Origin: Nucisporomicrobium flavum
Lineage (GTDB): Bacteria > Actinomycetota > Actinomycetes > Mycobacteriales > Micromonosporaceae
Direction: 5' to 3'
Assembly (NCBI RefSeq): GCF_016464385.1
Contig: NZ_JADMLH010000005.1
Location: 62,001 to 126,000, forward strand
DNA length: 64,000 nucleotides
Each line of letters starts with the position of its first letter. The stretch's first letter is position 1. The notes beneath the pieces were generated by a model. It saw nothing but the letters and a program-made list of their open reading frames with translations, made no database searches and was not told the DNA's origin. A program made the position numbers and the translations under genes. Positions 52,593 through 62,147 of the stretch are shown piece by piece.

Positions 52593-54800
52593 ATGGGATT
52601 TGCGGCACGCACGCTGGTCGAGGCGTACCCCGGCCCGGCTGCGATCGTCGACCGGGACGCCTGCGTCCTCGTCGCCAACGGACGGTGGTCGGGAGACGGT
52701 CGCCCGGCCGAGGGCACGACCCTGATCGGGGCACCCGGCGGGTGCCCGGCACACGCGCAGCTCGCCGGGATCGTCCGGGACCTGACGCCGGCTGCCGAGC
52801 CCGCCGTTCTGACGTGCCAGTGCGACGGCGCCGCGAGTGCCGTACGCGTCGCGCACCTCGAGAGCGACTGCGGCGCACCCCGCCGGCTGATCACCGTGAC
52901 TGCGGCGGCCGCCGGCCCGGACGCCGCGGGCCACGCCAAGTCGCAGTTCCTCGCACTGCTGGGCCACGAGATCCGTACGCCCGTCACCACGGTCGTCGCC
53001 ACAGTGGACCTGTTGCGCGCGCAGCCGCTGCCGCAGGACGTCCGCGAGGTCGTCGACAGCGTCCACCGCTCGGTGCACGCGCTCAAGGCGCTCACCGACG
53101 ACCTGCTGGACCTGGCGCGCCTGGAGACCGGCAGCCTGACCGTCGACCACGAGCCCGTACCGCTGCGCGCCGTGCTGGAGGGCATCGTCGAGCCGCTGCA
53201 GCAGCAGGCCCGCCGCAAGGGGATCCTGCTGCTCGCCGCGCCCGCCCCGGACCTGCCCGCGATGGTGCTCGGCGACGCCGGGCGGCTGCGCCAGGTGCTG
53301 ACCGGGGTGGTCGGCAACGCGGTCAAGTTCACCGAGTCCGGCGAGGTCATCGTGACGGCGGAACGCGACGGCGACGACGCGTACGTGATCACCGTGTCGG
53401 ACACCGGCCCGGGCATCGCCGGGCCGGACCGGGAGCGGATCTTCGCGCCGTTCGTGCAGGCCGACTCCTCGGCGGCGCGCCGGCACGAGGGCGCGGGCCT
53501 GGGCCTGGCGCTGGCCGCCCGGCTCGTGGCGGCCCTCGGCGGCAGCATCGACGTGCACTCCGAGCCGGGACAGGGCTCGCACTTCGCGATCCGGCTCCCG
53601 CTGGAGGCCGCGCCCCGCCAGCCCGAGCCCGCCGCGCCGCTGCCGCTGACCCGCCGCCGGGTCGCCGTCGTGGCCCCCTCGCCGCGTTCGGTGCTCGCCC
53701 TCTCGTGGCTGCTGACCAGCGCCGGCGCCGAGCCGGTCGAGGCGCGCCTCGAGGACGTCACCCGGCGCATCCCCGACGCCGACACCGTGCTGTGGTGCGA
53801 CGACTCGCACGACCCCGGGGCGGTACGCCGCGCCGACTCGGTCATCGAGGCGCTCGGCCCGACCGGCCGCGCCCTGATGATCAGCACCACCGACCCGCGG
53901 ACCGGCATCGTCCGCAAGCCGGGCGTGCTCACCGCCCCGCTCGTGCTCTCCCGGCTCGTCTCCGCGCTGAACCTGGAACGCACCGGCGTACGCGGCGCCC
54001 CGATCACCGTGCCCGCGCTGGACGGCGGCCGGGTGCTGCTCGCCGAGGACAACGACGTCAACCGGACCGTCTTCCGGCGCATGATCCAGCTGCTGGGCGT
54101 CGAGTGCGACACGGTCGCCGACGGGGCCGCGGCGGCGGAGGCGGTGCTGGGCGGGACGCCGTACGACGTGGTGCTCATGGACCTGCAGATGCCGGGCACC
54201 GACGGGCTGGAGGCCACCCGGCGCATCCGGGCGGCCGGGTCGCGTACCCCGATCCTCGCGCTGACCGCGACCGCGCTGCACGGCGACCGCGAACGCTGCC
54301 TGGCCGCCGGGATGGACGGGCACCTCAGCAAGCCCATCACGCTGCCCGAGCTGCGGGCGGCGCTGGAGCCGTACCTGTCGGCCGGCGGGGACGAGCCGGA
54401 GGAGGCCGCGCCCGAGCCGGACACCGGCCGGCCGGACCTGAGCAAGCTGCGTGACCTGGAGGACCAGCTGGAGGACCGGGCGCTGGTGGTGACCACGGTC
54501 AACACCTTCCTGTCCCAGCTGGACGTGCGGCGTACGGCCCTGGCCGAGGCGCTGCGCAAACAGGACCACGACGCGTTGCGGGCGACCGCGCACACGCTCA
54601 AGTCGTCGAGCGCGCTGCTGGGCGCCGACCCGCTGGCGGAGGCGTGCGCGCAGGTGGAGCGGGGCGCGACGGCCGGCACCAGCGAGCAGGAACTCAGCGC
54701 GCTGGTGGCGAGCGTGGAGAAGGCGGTGGCCGGCGCGGTCAAGGTCATGGCCGGTTACCTGGCCTCGGACGAGGGGGGCGACGATGCCGGAACACGCTGA
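52593..54800 (+). CDS. Soluble hybrid histidine kinase: PAS-like, HisKA, HATPase, two receivers, Hpt
   Basis: A 735-residue phosphorelay protein without membrane spans. Order: short PAS-like input (residues 1-110), HisKA with the phosphorylated His in LGHEIRTPVTT (about 125), HATPase (VVGNAVKFTESG, SDTGPGI, GAGLGLALA), a degenerate receiver (365-460, lacking the phosphoacceptor pattern), an intact receiver (LLAEDNDVNR, DVVLMDLQMPGTDG near 529, SKP) and Hpt (ATAHTLKSSSALLG near 666). It can pass phosphate His-Asp-His to a free regulator. ATG 52593 with AAGGG upstream; ATG 52545 is a longer option. It overlaps the next kinase gene by 17 bases. Confidence 0.92.
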   Translation: MGFAARTLVEAYPGPAAIVDRDACVLVANGRWSGDGRPAEGTTLIGAPGGCPAHAQLAGIVRDLTPAAEPAVLTCQCDGAASAVRVAHLESDCGAPRRLITVTAAAAGPDAAGHAKSQFLALLGHEIRTPVTTVVATVDLLRAQPLPQDVREVVDSVHRSVHALKALTDDLLDLARLETGSLTVDHEPVPLRAVLEGIVEPLQQQARRKGILLLAAPAPDLPAMVLGDAGRLRQVLTGVVGNAVKFTESGEVIVTAERDGDDAYVITVSDTGPGIAGPDRERIFAPFVQADSSAARRHEGAGLGLALAARLVAALGGSIDVHSEPGQGSHFAIRLPLEAAPRQPEPAAPLPLTRRRVAVVAPSPRSVLALSWLLTSAGAEPVEARLEDVTRRIPDADTVLWCDDSHDPGAVRRADSVIEALGPTGRALMISTTDPRTGIVRKPGVLTAPLVLSRLVSALNLERTGVRGAPITVPALDGGRVLLAEDNDVNRTVFRRMIQLLGVECDTVADGAAAAEAVLGGTPYDVVLMDLQMPGTDGLEATRRIRAAGSRTPILALTATALHGDRERCLAAGMDGHLSKPITLPELRAALEPYLSAGGDEPEEAAPEPDTGRPDLSKLRDLEDQLEDRALVVTTVNTFLSQLDVRRTALAEALRKQDHDALRATAHTLKSSSALLGADPLAEACAQVERGATAGTSEQELSALVASVEKAVAGAVKVMAGYLASDEGGDDAGTR

Positions 54801-55620
54801 CTCCGCCCTGCGCGCCGAGCTGGAGCGCGAGCGGCGGCGCAACGCCGACCTCGAACGGCAGGTCCGCGACCTGAGCCGCTCGGTGGCGGAGCTCGAGGCC
54901 TTCTCCCGAGAGATCAGCCACGACCTCAAGGCGCCGCTGGCCGGCATCTGCGGGTACGCCCAGCTGCTGACCCACATGGACCTCGGGTTCGTACCGCCGC
55001 CGGACTACGACGACTTCGTGGCCGAGATCAACCGGGGCACCGACCGGATGCGCCGGCTCATCGACGACGTGCTGGCGTACTCGACCGTCCGCGGCGCCCG
55101 CCTGCACCTGACGACGATCGACCTGTCGGCGCTGGTGCACGACGTGGTGGCCGACCGGGCGCTGGACCTGCCCCGGCCGGGCGTACCGGCACGCCCGGTG
55201 CCGCGGGTCACGTGGGACGACCTGCCGGCGGTCCGCGGCGACCACGGGATGCTGCGGCGGCTGCTGGAGAACCTGCTCGGCAACGCGCTCAAGTACGTGC
55301 GCCCCGGCGAGACCGCCCGGGTGCACGTCTCGGCGCGGCCGGAGGAGGACGGCATGGTCCGCATCGAGGTCACCGACGAGGGCGTCGGCATCCCCGAGGG
55401 CCAGCACGAGGCGATCTTCGCGGAGCTGCACCGGGCGCACCCGGACGCGTACCCGGGAACCGGCCTCGGCCTCACGATCTGCCGCCGCATCGCGCAGCGG
55501 CTCGGCGGCGCCATCGGCGCCGACCCGCACTTCCGCGGTGGCGCGCGGATCTGGTTCACCCTGCCGGCCGCGCAGACCGCGGCCGGCCCGGTCCCGGTCG
55601 TCGCCGACCTGGCCGGTTGA
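54784..55620 (+). CDS. Soluble histidine kinase
   Basis: A 278-residue kinase. A coiled coil (residues 8-40, ELERERRRNADLERQVRDLS) leads into HisKA with ISHDLKAPLAG (His near 45) and a HATPase domain (LLENLLGNALKYV, VTDEGVGIPEGQ, GTGLGLTICRRIAQRLGG). It resembles phytochrome-type kinases that have lost their sensor. No membrane span or input domain, so it may work on the receiver of the overlapping hybrid kinase or be activated by a partner. ATG 54784. Confidence 0.92.
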   Translation: MPEHADSALRAELERERRRNADLERQVRDLSRSVAELEAFSREISHDLKAPLAGICGYAQLLTHMDLGFVPPPDYDDFVAEINRGTDRMRRLIDDVLAYSTVRGARLHLTTIDLSALVHDVVADRALDLPRPGVPARPVPRVTWDDLPAVRGDHGMLRRLLENLLGNALKYVRPGETARVHVSARPEEDGMVRIEVTDEGVGIPEGQHEAIFAELHRAHPDAYPGTGLGLTICRRIAQRLGGAIGADPHFRGGARIWFTLPAAQTAAGPVPVVADLAG

Positions 55621-55624
55621 CCGA

Positions 55625-55647
55625 CGGCGGCCCTCCCCCGGCCGCCG
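55625..55647 (+). terminator. Hairpin terminator after the kinase pair
   Basis: Arms CGGCGGCC / GGCCGCCG with a 7-base loop, then ATCTTTCC. It begins 5 bases past the kinase stop. Confidence 0.8.
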
Positions 55648-55650
55648 ATC

Positions 55651-55694
55651 TTTCCCCGAAACAGAGCAGGGCTTGAGGTCGGCTTGAGGTTCGC
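55651..55694 (+). promoter_or_regulatory. 11-base direct-repeat regulator site 4
   Basis: Units at 55651 (TTTCC), 55662 (CAGAG), 55673 (TTGAG) and 55684 (TTGAG), the last two nearly identical, followed by CGCCGATC as at sites 2 and 3. It ends 42 bases before the ATG at 55737, leaving room for a ribosome site (GATGAGG). Confidence 0.65.
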
Positions 55695-55736
55695 CGCCGA
55701 TCACACGGTCGAACTGCTCGAACGAGATGAGGCCAC

Positions 55737-58700
55737 ATGGACGTGAGGCGACTGCTCACCGCGGTGGGCGCCGGGCTGCTGGGAGTGGCGGTGACCGCCG
55801 TCGGTACCCCGACCGCGGCCAGCGCTGCCCCGGCAGCCCCCAAGAGCTTCAGCGTCGCCCGCGCCCCGGGCGACGTACACAAGATCACCGTGACGTGGAA
55901 GGCCGTCGCCGACGCCGACCACTACGTCGTGGACAGCATCGCCGGCGACGTCGAGACGATCATCAACGTCCCGGCCTCGACGACGAGCTACACGATCGAC
56001 GCGCCGGACAACTGCACCAACTACAAGATCCGGGTGGGCGCCGCGGACGCGGCCGGCGCGACCTCGAGCACCACGTTCTGGTCGCTCAAGTCGCTGACGC
56101 CGGGCACCGTCATGGGCATGTCCACCGGCCGCGACGCGGACGGCACGGTCGCCACGGCGTCGTGGCGCGCCCCGTCCTGGACCGGCTACACGCCCCTGAC
56201 CGGCTACCGGGCCGTCTTCACGCGCCTGTCCGACGGCGTCGTGCTCTCCGACACCACGTCGCTGGACACGTCGTTCCGCTACCCGGGCGTCGACCCGGCC
56301 CGCGCGTACACGCTCGCGGTCACCACCGTGAACGAGTACGGCGCCTGCTCGACCGCCAAGTCGCTGCTCGACCGGTTCCGCCCGGCCGACCCGACGAACC
56401 TGGTCGTGCAGCGCCGCGCCGACGCGCCGGGCACGGTCGAGGTCGTCTGGAAGTCCGCGACCTCGGGGCCCGTCCCGACGTACTACCTGATCAGCTACGG
56501 CCAGACCAAGGTGACCAGCTCGGTACGCGTCGACGCGCCGACCACCTCGGCGACGCTGCCCCTCGACGTCGCCAAGAACTGGATCGTCGAGGTCAAGGCG
56601 TACAACGACAACGGCGGCAGCGGCGCGGTCGCCGGCTCCGTACCGGTCTTCGAGGCCACGGCGGCGGCCCCCGCGCCGGCCACCGAGCCCACCGCGACCC
56701 CGGCCCCGACGGCCACCGCCACCCCGGAGCCGGGCGTCACGACCGCGCCCGTGGAGGCCGGCACGCCGACCGTCCAGCCGACGGACTCGACCACGACCAC
56801 CACCACGGTGACGACGGGCTCCGACCGGACCCCGCCGACGATCACCACCTCGCTGTCGCAGGCGCCGTACAACGGCTGGTTCAAGACGCCGGTGACGATC
56901 CACTTCACCTGCAAGGACGACAGCGGCACGATCGCGAGCTGCCCGTCCGACATCCGGGCCGGCACCGACGGCACCGGCCAGCGGTTCTCCGGCACCGCCG
57001 TGGACGCCGCCGGCAACACCGCGACGATCGTGCTGACGCTCAACGTCGACCAGACGGCTCCGGCCATCACGGCCACCGTCCGGGGAACGAAGAACGCCGC
57101 CGGCTGGTACACCACCGCGCCGGTCGTCACGTACGCCTGCTCGGACGTGGTCTCCGGCGTCTCGACGCTGCTGAGCTGCCCGGCCGACACCCCGGTCACC
57201 GTCGACGGCGTCAACCAGACCGTCATCGGCACTGCGACCGACAAGGCCGGCAACACCGCCACCGCGACGGTCGTGCTGAACATCGACCAGGTCGCCCCGG
57301 CGATCAGCGCCTCGGTCGTGGGCGACGCGAACGCCGACGGCTGGTTCACCACCGCGCCGACCGTCCGCTACACCTGCTCCGACGCCGTCTCCGGCATCGC
57401 GACCTGCCCGGCCGACCGGAAGATCACCACCGACGGCGTCGGCCAGAAGATCACGGGTACGGCGGTCGACAAGGCCGGCAACAGCACCAGCACCTCCGTC
57501 ACGCTCAACGTGGACCAGACCGCCCCGGCGATCACCGCCACCGTGCTGGGCGACGTGTCCGCCGACGGCTGGTACAGCGCCTCCCCCACGGTCCGCTTCA
57601 CCTGCTCCGACGCGGGCGCCGGCGTCAAGACCTGCCCGGCCGACGTGAAGGTCGACGGCGAGGGCGCCAACCTGCCCGTCACGGGCACCGCCACCGACAA
57701 GGCGGGCAACACCGCCACCACGTCGGTCACGGTGAGCGTGGACCGGACCGCCCCGTCGATCACCGCCACCCTCGTGGGTGAGGCGAACGGCGACGGCTGG
57801 TTCCGTACCGCCCCGACCGTGCACTTCACCTGCGTCGAGGCCGGTTCCGGCCTGGCCGCCTGCCCCGAGGACACCCAGGTGACCACGGACGGCGCCGGGC
57901 AGACCGTCATCGGCACCGCCGTGGACAAGGCGGGCAACACCGCCACCGCCTCGGTGGTCGTCAGCGTCGACCGCACCACGCCGGCCGTCACCGCGGCCGT
58001 GCTGGGCGAGGCCAACGCCGACGGCTGGTACCGCACCGCCCCGACCGTCCACTTCACCTGCGCCGACGCGACGTCCGGCATCGCCGGCTGCCCCGCGGAC
58101 GCCACGGTGGCCGACGGCACTGGCAAGATCGTCATGGGTACGGCCGCCGACAGGGCCGGCAACACCGCCACCACCTCGGTGACGGTCAGCGTCGACCAGA
58201 CCGCCCCGGCGATCACCGCGACCCTGGTGGACGAGCCGAACGCCGACGGCTGGTTCAACAGCGCCCCCACCGTCCACTTCACCTGCACCGACGAGGGTTC
58301 CGGCATCGCCGAGTGCCCCGCCGACGCCACGGTGACCACGGAGGGCGCGGGCCAGGTCGTCAGCGGTACGGCCACCGACAAGGCCGGCAACACCGCCACC
58401 GCCACGGTGACGGTCAACGTCGACCTCGTCTCGCCGGAGCTCACCGCCACCGTCGACGGCACGAAGAACGCCGCGGGCTGGTACCGCAGCGCTCCCACCG
58501 TGCGCTACACCTGCGCCGACACCGGCTCGGGCCTGGGCTCCTGCCCGGCCGACGCCACCGTCACGACCGACGGCGCCGACATCAGCGTGCCGGGCAGCGC
58601 CGCCGACAAGGCCGGCAACACCAGCACCAGCACCACGACCCTCAGCGTGGACCTGACCGCCCCGGTGGTCACGGCGAGCCTGGTGGGCGCGGCCAACGCG

Positions 58701-59555
58701 AACGGGTGGTTCACCACCGCCCCGACCGTCCACTTCACCTGCACCGACGAGGGTTCCGGCATCGCCGACTGCCCGGCCGACGCCACCGTCACCACCAACG
58801 GCGGCGGCCAGGTCGTCAGCGGTACGGCCACCGACAAGGCCGGCAACACCGCCACCGCCACGGTGACGGTCGACGTCGACCTCGTCTCGCCGGAGCTCAC
58901 CGCCACCGTCGACGGCACGAAGAACGCCGCGGGCTGGTACCGCGGCGCCCCGACCGTGCGCTACACCTGCACCGACACCGGCTCCGGCGTGGCTTCCTGC
59001 CCCGCCGACGCCACGGTCGCCGGTGAGGGCGCCGGGATCAGCGTGCCGGGTGCGGCCGGCGACAAGGCCGGCAACACCACCTCCCGTACGACGACGGTGA
59101 ACGTCGACAAGACCGCCCCGGTCGTCACCGTGGTGGGCGCCACCAACGGCGCGAAGTACGGCGCGGACGCCGCCCCGGCGGTCTCCTGCCGCACCACCGA
59201 CGCGCTGTCCGGCGTCGTGACCGAGGCCAAGGCGACCGACACCACCGACAACGGTGTGCACACCGTGGTCTGCGCCGGCGCCACCGACAAGGCCGGCAAC
59301 GCGGCGGCGCAGGTGGGCATCACCTACACCGTCGAGGCCACGGGGAACTGGCTGTCGGCCCTCACCCACAAGTACCTGGACGGCAAGGCCAACGCGACGG
59401 CGCTGAAGGACCTCGACGCCGCGATCGCCAAGCGCAACTGGGGCCAGTTCATCGCCAAGGTCGTCGTCCAGTCGCTGGGCCGCAACCCGGCGCTGAACCC
59501 GACCCAGTCGGCGACGCTGATCTGGTACGCGATGACCGTCAACTGCCGGGACTGA
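55737..59555 (+). CDS. Giant secreted repeat protein (FN3 plus ten Ig-like repeats), adhesin-like
   Basis: A 1272-residue exported protein. Signal peptide ending TAASAA, then three FN3-type domains (residues 35-300), a Pro/Thr/Glu linker (305-360), and from residue 365 ten repeats of about 76 residues with the pattern TAPxITAxVxGxxNxxGWYxxAP, xVxFTCxDxxSGxxxCPADxxV and GTAxDKAGNTATxSVTV. Two cysteines per repeat could form a disulphide. A shorter eleventh unit and a 70-residue helical end follow; there is no LPXTG or membrane anchor. Such repeats typically make a stalk. It is controlled by repeat site 4 and is closed by a strong terminator. Confidence 0.92.
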   Translation: MDVRRLLTAVGAGLLGVAVTAVGTPTAASAAPAAPKSFSVARAPGDVHKITVTWKAVADADHYVVDSIAGDVETIINVPASTTSYTIDAPDNCTNYKIRVGAADAAGATSSTTFWSLKSLTPGTVMGMSTGRDADGTVATASWRAPSWTGYTPLTGYRAVFTRLSDGVVLSDTTSLDTSFRYPGVDPARAYTLAVTTVNEYGACSTAKSLLDRFRPADPTNLVVQRRADAPGTVEVVWKSATSGPVPTYYLISYGQTKVTSSVRVDAPTTSATLPLDVAKNWIVEVKAYNDNGGSGAVAGSVPVFEATAAAPAPATEPTATPAPTATATPEPGVTTAPVEAGTPTVQPTDSTTTTTTVTTGSDRTPPTITTSLSQAPYNGWFKTPVTIHFTCKDDSGTIASCPSDIRAGTDGTGQRFSGTAVDAAGNTATIVLTLNVDQTAPAITATVRGTKNAAGWYTTAPVVTYACSDVVSGVSTLLSCPADTPVTVDGVNQTVIGTATDKAGNTATATVVLNIDQVAPAISASVVGDANADGWFTTAPTVRYTCSDAVSGIATCPADRKITTDGVGQKITGTAVDKAGNSTSTSVTLNVDQTAPAITATVLGDVSADGWYSASPTVRFTCSDAGAGVKTCPADVKVDGEGANLPVTGTATDKAGNTATTSVTVSVDRTAPSITATLVGEANGDGWFRTAPTVHFTCVEAGSGLAACPEDTQVTTDGAGQTVIGTAVDKAGNTATASVVVSVDRTTPAVTAAVLGEANADGWYRTAPTVHFTCADATSGIAGCPADATVADGTGKIVMGTAADRAGNTATTSVTVSVDQTAPAITATLVDEPNADGWFNSAPTVHFTCTDEGSGIAECPADATVTTEGAGQVVSGTATDKAGNTATATVTVNVDLVSPELTATVDGTKNAAGWYRSAPTVRYTCADTGSGLGSCPADATVTTDGADISVPGSAADKAGNTSTSTTTLSVDLTAPVVTASLVGAANANGWFTTAPTVHFTCTDEGSGIADCPADATVTTNGGGQVVSGTATDKAGNTATATVTVDVDLVSPELTATVDGTKNAAGWYRGAPTVRYTCTDTGSGVASCPADATVAGEGAGISVPGAAGDKAGNTTSRTTTVNVDKTAPVVTVVGATNGAKYGADAAPAVSCRTTDALSGVVTEAKATDTTDNGVHTVVCAGATDKAGNAAAQVGITYTVEATGNWLSALTHKYLDGKANATALKDLDAAIAKRNWGQFIAKVVVQSLGRNPALNPTQSATLIWYAMTVNCRD
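56829..59111 (+). repeat. Ten intragenic Ig-like repeats, with a recent two-unit duplication
   Basis: Units average 228 bases. Units 7-8 (58200-58655) and 9-10 (58656-59111) are exactly 456 bases each, and the stretch from about 58266 to 58520 is nearly identical to 58722 to 58976, so a two-unit block was copied recently. Confidence 0.85.
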
Positions 59556-59575
59556 CCGCCGGCCGGAACGGCACC

Positions 59576-59607
59576 GGGCCGGGACTCGTTTCGACGGGTC
59601 CCGGCCC
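59576..59607. terminator. Bidirectional terminator between convergent surface-protein genes
   Basis: Perfect 10-base arms GGGCCGGGAC / GTCCCGGCCC, 12-base loop, TTT on the plus side. It lies between the ends of the repeat protein (59555) and the LPXTG protein (59616). Confidence 0.85.
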
Positions 59608-59615
59608 TTTCGCGT

Positions 59616-60482
59616 TCACGACTCGAATCGATTCCGCCGGCGGCGGCCGCTCAGGTAGCCGAGCAGGCCGGCGGCGAGCAGCACCGCGCCGACCGCGGCG
59701 GTGTTCGGCCCGGTGACCGGCAGCCCCGCCCCCGAGCCACCCGCCGCACCCGAACCGCCGGCCGCCGTCGCGGTCACCGTCGCGGTCGCCGTCGGCGTCG
59801 TGGAGGGACTGCCGCTCGGCGTCGGCGAAGGTGTGCCCGCACCTCCGGCGGTCGGCGTCGCGGACGGGCCCGGCGTCGCGGCGACGACATGCACCTGGAC
59901 GTGGTTGCCGTTGGTGCGGATGTCAGCCGTGGGCAGCTCCCGCGGCTCCAGCGTCAGCAGGCCGTCCGTACCCGCTACGACCGGGGCGCCCGGCGCGGCG
60001 AAGAAGTCGACCACCTCGCGCAGGCCACCGCGCGCGTCGGCCCACGCCCGGCTCTGCCACCGGAAGGCCAGCACGGCCCCCGCACCGGGCTCGGCCTCGG
60101 CCGTCGCGGCGACCATCGGCGCGGTGATCGCCAGCGTCCGGTACGGCGCCAGCACCGCATCGAACGAGCACCACGCCATCTCGCCCTGACTGCCGCGCGT
60201 GTACCAGCAGTTGCGGTACCGGCGGGTGAACTCCAGGCCCTCGCCCGCCTCCACCTGCGCCACCAGGCCGCGTACGGGCCGGGAGTCCACGCTCTGCACG
60301 CCCAGCGGCGCGGGCACGACCTCGCCGGGGGCGACCGCGTACTCCCTCTTGATCGGCCACATGCCGTCCTGGATCTCGGTGACGGCCTCGATCTTCGCGG
60401 GGTCGGGCGGCGCGGCCCGGGCGGGCGCCTGCACTCCCAGCGCCAGTCCTGCGACAGCCAGCACACCGACGACAACTCTCAT
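59616..60482 (-). CDS. LPXTG cell-wall-anchored protein
   Basis: A 288-residue surface protein. Signal peptide (VVVGVLAVAGLALGVQAPARA), an external domain of about 170 residues with paired Cys (YRNCWYTRGS, EMAWCSFDA), a Pro/Ser/Thr-rich wall-spanning linker, then the sorting signal LPVTG, a hydrophobic stretch and a basic end (RRRRNR). Sortase should link it to peptidoglycan. Role unknown. ATG 60482. Confidence 0.92.
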   Translation of the reverse strand: MRVVVGVLAVAGLALGVQAPARAAPPDPAKIEAVTEIQDGMWPIKREYAVAPGEVVPAPLGVQSVDSRPVRGLVAQVEAGEGLEFTRRYRNCWYTRGSQGEMAWCSFDAVLAPYRTLAITAPMVAATAEAEPGAGAVLAFRWQSRAWADARGGLREVVDFFAAPGAPVVAGTDGLLTLEPRELPTADIRTNGNHVQVHVVAATPGPSATPTAGGAGTPSPTPSGSPSTTPTATATVTATAAGGSGAAGGSGAGLPVTGPNTAAVGAVLLAAGLLGYLSGRRRRNRFES

Positions 60483-60562
60483 GACACTCCCCGCTTAACG
60501 GACAAAGTGCGCAGATCGTACGTCAGCCGGGCCGGCATGCGGGCACTCACCGCCCGAGTAGC

Positions 60563-61567
60563 TCACGCGGGCCGGAACGCGTACGCCCACCCCGCCCGGT
60601 TGCGCGCCGCGTCGTCCGCCTCGGCCGTGATCGTGAAGGCGGAGCCGGCCGGCAGGGACAGGGCCACGTCCCGGGTCGCCTTGCCGGCCGTCGTGCACAC
60701 GTGGGTGACCGCGGTCTGGGTCTGCCCGTCGGTGGCGACCGTACCGTCGCGCAGCGTCCGCGCCGACCGGATGATGAAGCTGAGCTGGCCGGGGCCGGCG
60801 CAGGCGAAGCTCGCGAGGTAGCGCCCGGCGGGCCGCCGCTCGTCGAGGGTCCTGTCGGTCTCGGTGGTCACCTTCGCGACCCCGGGGCCACCGAGCAGCG
60901 CCGCTGCCGTGGTGGCGTTGGCGGCCGAGGCCCGGCTGGGCGGGTCCTTGATCTCGGCGGTGCGGACGAACTTGAACGAGAACCCGGCCCGGCCGGCCGC
61001 CTGCTCGTCGCCGTACAGGAAGACCCGCAGGTAGCCGTCGACCGGCTGGGTCAGCGCGAGCTGCCCCGGCACGGGGTCGTCGGAGCAGGTGACCGTGCCC
61101 GCGGCGAGCTTGTCGTCGCCGTGGTCGCCGGCCTTGACCACGACGTCCACCGTGCCGGGGCCGGCGCAGTAGACGAAGAGGCGGTAGTCGTCGGCGGGCA
61201 CGTCGTTGACGTGGTTCTCGTAGTCGGCGGTCACCACGCCCGCGGTCGCCATGATCCACGGCTGTTTCTCGGGGTCGCCCAGCGCGCGGTTCGCGGCGTC
61301 CAGCCGGGACAGCTGCTGCGGATCGGGGTCGGGCAGCCGGGAGGGCTCGGTGGTGGGTGCCAGCGGCGCCGGGTCGTGCGGCGGCCGGCCGCCGGCGAGC
61401 GCGACGCCCGACAGGATCAGGGTCACCGCGAGCACCGTCCCGGCCGACGCGGCGATTCCGCGGCGGCGGCGCACGGTGCGCCGCGCCTGCTCGGCGCCGG
61501 GCGCCTTGACCTCGCCGAGCGCCTCGGTGCGCAGGTCGGTCAGCAGCTTGTCGACATGCTCGCTCAT
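60563..61567 (-). CDS. Putative anti-sigma factor (single-span membrane protein)
   Basis: A 334-residue protein with a 37-residue cytosolic start (SEHVDKLLTDLRTEALGEVK), one membrane span (GIAASAGTVLAVTLILSGVA) and a large external region of two beta-sandwich-like halves. Its ATG overlaps the stop of the ECF sigma gene by 4 bases, the usual position of a cognate anti-sigma factor. There is no zinc-binding HxxxCxxC motif, so the call is by context. Confidence 0.75.
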   Translation of the reverse strand: MSEHVDKLLTDLRTEALGEVKAPGAEQARRTVRRRRGIAASAGTVLAVTLILSGVALAGGRPPHDPAPLAPTTEPSRLPDPDPQQLSRLDAANRALGDPEKQPWIMATAGVVTADYENHVNDVPADDYRLFVYCAGPGTVDVVVKAGDHGDDKLAAGTVTCSDDPVPGQLALTQPVDGYLRVFLYGDEQAAGRAGFSFKFVRTAEIKDPPSRASAANATTAAALLGGPGVAKVTTETDRTLDERRPAGRYLASFACAGPGQLSFIIRSARTLRDGTVATDGQTQTAVTHVCTTAGKATRDVALSLPAGSAFTITAEADDAARNRAGWAYAFRPA

Positions 61568-62106
61568 CGCGCGCCTCCGTCGGCGTCGGCCGGGTCGAGC
61601 TGGGCGGCCAGGGTCGCCTTCGCGCGGTGCAGCCAGGACTTCACGGTTCCCTCGGGTACGCCCTCCCGCGCGGCGATCTCGGGCACGGTGAGGTCGGCGA
61701 GGTACCGCAGCACCACCGCCCGCCGCTGCGGGGGCGGCAGGGCGGCGAGCGCCGCGAGCACGGCGACCCGTTCAGGGCTGGGCCCGGCGACCTGCTCGTC
61801 GCCGCGCCGCTGCCGGCTCAGGAACGCCAGGGCGGTCCGCGCGCGCCGCCACCTGCTCAGGGCCAGGTTCCAGGCGACCCGGCGCACCCACGCGACCGGA
61901 TCGTCGTAGCGTGACACCGTGCGCCATCGCGCCAGCGCGCGGCAGAACGCCTCCTGGGCGATGTCCTGCGCCTCCTGCCGGTCGCCGAAGTACGCGTAGA
62001 GCTGGACGGTCAGCACGCCGTAGTGCGCGGCGTACAGCTCGTCGAAGGACGCGGCCTCGGTCTGCACGGCTGTCGGCGCCTCCGGCCTGGTCCCGGTAGC
62101 GGTCAT
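61564..62106 (-). CDS. ECF sigma factor (SigE/SACE group)
   Basis: A 180-residue sigma-70 family factor. Region 2: FDELYAAHYGVLTVQLYAYF and GDRQEAQDIAQEAFCRALARW; region 4: LPPPQRRAVVLRYLADLTVPEIA and GVPEGTVKSWLHRAKATLA. It directs RNA polymerase to envelope or stress genes. Start ATG 62106; the open frame above it is antisense to nothing recognisable but has no ribosome site. Coupled to the membrane protein downstream. Confidence 0.93.
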   Translation of the reverse strand: MTATGTRPEAPTAVQTEAASFDELYAAHYGVLTVQLYAYFGDRQEAQDIAQEAFCRALARWRTVSRYDDPVAWVRRVAWNLALSRWRRARTALAFLSRQRRGDEQVAGPSPERVAVLAALAALPPPQRRAVVLRYLADLTVPEIAAREGVPEGTVKSWLHRAKATLAAQLDPADADGGAR

Positions 62107-62147
62107 GGAAACTACACGTCCGGGGTACCCGTAATCGTTGCGTCGGG

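Noticed and set aside
55701..59369. 1222-residue minus frame antisense to the repeat protein
   Set aside because: A mirror of the repeats (Gly/Val/Arg runs) with no signal, start site or family resemblance.
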